DNA from: an uncultured Bacteroidales bacterium
Lineage (GTDB): Bacteria > Bacteroidota > Bacteroidia > Bacteroidales > Paludibacteraceae
Assembly (NCBI GenBank): GCA_902766045.1
Contig: CACXCA010000058.1
Span: 48,414-112,413, forward strand
Reading direction: 5' to 3'
DNA length: 64,000 bases
Translations under genes and position numbers: made by a program
Part shown: in pieces, positions 63,101 through 64,000 of the stretch
Position numbering within the stretch: the stretch's first letter is position 1
Layout of the letters: every line of letters starts with the position of its first letter
Notes under the pieces: model-generated
Databases searched by the model: none
The model's input: the letters and a program-made list of their open reading frames with translations, nothing else
Told to the model about the DNA's origin: nothing

Positions 63101-63201
63101 AATTTATATTGTTTTAGTTAATTGAATCTATGAGACGAATTTATAAAATAAAAATAAATACTGGAATGGTCTTCTGTTCGTCCATCCAATCTTCTACCCT
63201 A

Positions 63202-63209
63202 CAAATATA
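63202..63209 (-). promoter_or_regulatory. Candidate -7 element for the DUF4197 gene
   Basis: TATATTTG on the minus strand, a full match to TAnnTTTG; no properly spaced TTTG found upstream. Confidence 0.4.
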
Positions 63210-63355
63210 GGATAAAAATTATTTGGTGGGTTCTAAAAATTCATTTCGATGTTTTTTTAATTTGTTTTGATTCCATTTTTTTATTTTTCCGTATATTTTA
63301 AATTTGTAGATGTAATTTTATGTCCCCATCGTTATTATTCTTGTAATGTAATTTA

Positions 63356-64000
63356 ATGAAATTGATAGACATGACACATTGGTATAAATATTTCATCTGG
63401 TTGCTTATCCCAATCGTTTTCGGGTGTGGTTCCAATTCCTCTGATAACACACAGGATGATACGGAGAATGAATATTTTCAAATCTCTGACGTGGGAGATA
63501 TAAATGGAGATGGTATTCAAGACTCTGTCGTGTTAACGAGGGACGTTACAGATACAAGTTCAACTGATGAAGCAGGCATTCAAGATGATGATGATGCCCC
63601 AGTCTTTCTGTTCTCCCTCTATTTGGGAAAGGGAAACAATCAGTATGAACAGATAAAGCATTTCGTTACTCCTTTTTTATCAACAGCAGAAGCATCCATA
63701 TCGATTCCAAAAACAGGTAGGTTAGTGATTGACATTGAACATTTTGTATATGAATACGCCTTCCGAAATAATGAACTGTATCTTGAGAAATATGAACAGC
63801 TTAATGAGGGAGAGCCTTATCTCTGCCTTGATTTTACAAAGAATGAACTTAAGACGGAATTATATTTAGATTCTATTTCTCATGCGACAGTACCTATTCC
63901 TGAAGAGAAGCGCCCATCTATTACGGAAACAATCATGGAGCAGTCGATGACATCGATGTTTTTTGGGAAATATTTATCTTATGACTATGATTTTTTTGAA
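63356..64000 (+). CDS. Putative lipoprotein, 5' part (gene runs off the window end)
   Basis: Open from the ATG at 63356 to the last base (215 codons seen). An internal ATG at 63371 (MTHWYKYFIWLLIPIVFGCG) gives a tighter lipoprotein signal with Cys in FGCG. The mature part begins with a Ser/Asn/Asp spacer, then VGDINGDGIQDSVVL, a calcium-loop phrase of FG-GAP/VCBS-type repeats. This suggests a beta-propeller-like surface lipoprotein. A -7 element TAAATTTG lies at 63299-63306. Confidence 0.6.
   Translation, partial: MKLIDMTHWYKYFIWLLIPIVFGCGSNSSDNTQDDTENEYFQISDVGDINGDGIQDSVVLTRDVTDTSSTDEAGIQDDDDAPVFLFSLYLGKGNNQYEQIKHFVTPFLSTAEASISIPKTGRLVIDIEHFVYEYAFRNNELYLEKYEQLNEGEPYLCLDFTKNELKTELYLDSISHATVPIPEEKRPSITETIMEQSMTSMFFGKYLSYDYDFFE

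Noticed and set aside
1..64000. tRNA or rRNA genes.
   Set aside because: Scanning for T-arm-like GTTCRANNC and CCA contexts on both strands by eye gave none convincing; a tRNAscan run would be decisive.

Overview
The window looks like chromosomal DNA from a member of the order Bacteroidales (Bacteroidota). The evidence is a 289-aa Bacteroidota-type primary sigma factor, promoters of the form TTTG-N19/20-TAnnTTTG in front of many genes, a type III glutamine synthetase, LL-diaminopimelate aminotransferase, DUF4143 ATPases, a BspA-type leucine-rich protein, a SusC-like plug domain and a Bacteroides-type traE-traN gene set. I cannot name the genus from the sequence alone. No rRNA, tRNA, CRISPR array, integrase or insertion sequence was recognised.

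Layout. 1-3.3 kb: the 5' part of a secreted protein gene, then the ComM/YifB ATPase and a small unknown gene. 3.4-5.3 kb: a ParA/partner operon followed by about 600 bp of extremely A+T-rich DNA. 5.3-8.5 kb: membrane-anchored GH25 lysozyme, ybeY, folK, purE and rpoD. 8.6-13.6 kb: an accessory patch with a DUF4832-like secreted protein, a divergent nucleotidyltransferase-like protein flanked by duplicated debris of a DUF4143 ATPase, the intact ATPase, palindromic repeats and a 33-bp tandem repeat. 13.7-22.7 kb: nadE with two surface-protein genes, PBP1A behind a possible sigma-54 promoter, an Rpn-family nuclease between short direct repeats, small membrane or secreted proteins and an HD-domain protein. 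22.9-31.4 kb: a 1,982-aa alpha-2-macroglobulin with an embedded SusC-type plug domain, followed by lipoprotein, WG-repeat and small membrane genes. 31.4-44.4 kb (minus strand): cysE, then the probable operon dapF-dapL-glnN-gltB-gltD-asnB. 44.7-52.4 kb (plus strand): purF-like, pyrG and one fused carA-carB gene. 52.7-61.2 kb (minus strand): a compact traE-F-G-I-J-K-L-M-N set with its own promoter and terminator. 61.4-64 kb: alpha/beta hydrolase, DUF4197 protein and the start of a lipoprotein gene.

How the genes work together. The 32-52 kb half is a nitrogen hub: ammonia is captured by glutamine synthetase III, recycled by glutamate synthase, and the glutamine amide is spent by asparagine synthetase, a PurF-like amidotransferase, CTP synthase and carbamoyl-phosphate synthase. 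Its two arms are transcribed divergently from a 342-bp gap holding two good promoters.

The strongest candidates for something unusual are: (1) the isolated VirB2/3/4/5/6/8/9/10-like tra operon, with no relaxase, coupling protein or integrase in the window, which resembles the gene content of a ComB-type DNA-uptake system as much as a conjugation system; (2) the macroglobulin with an in-line TonB-receptor plug but no beta-barrel; (3) the single-polypeptide glutamine-dependent carbamoyl-phosphate synthase, an arrangement usual in eukaryotes; and (4) the nucleotidyltransferase-like gene sitting between duplicated ATPase remnants and palindromes.
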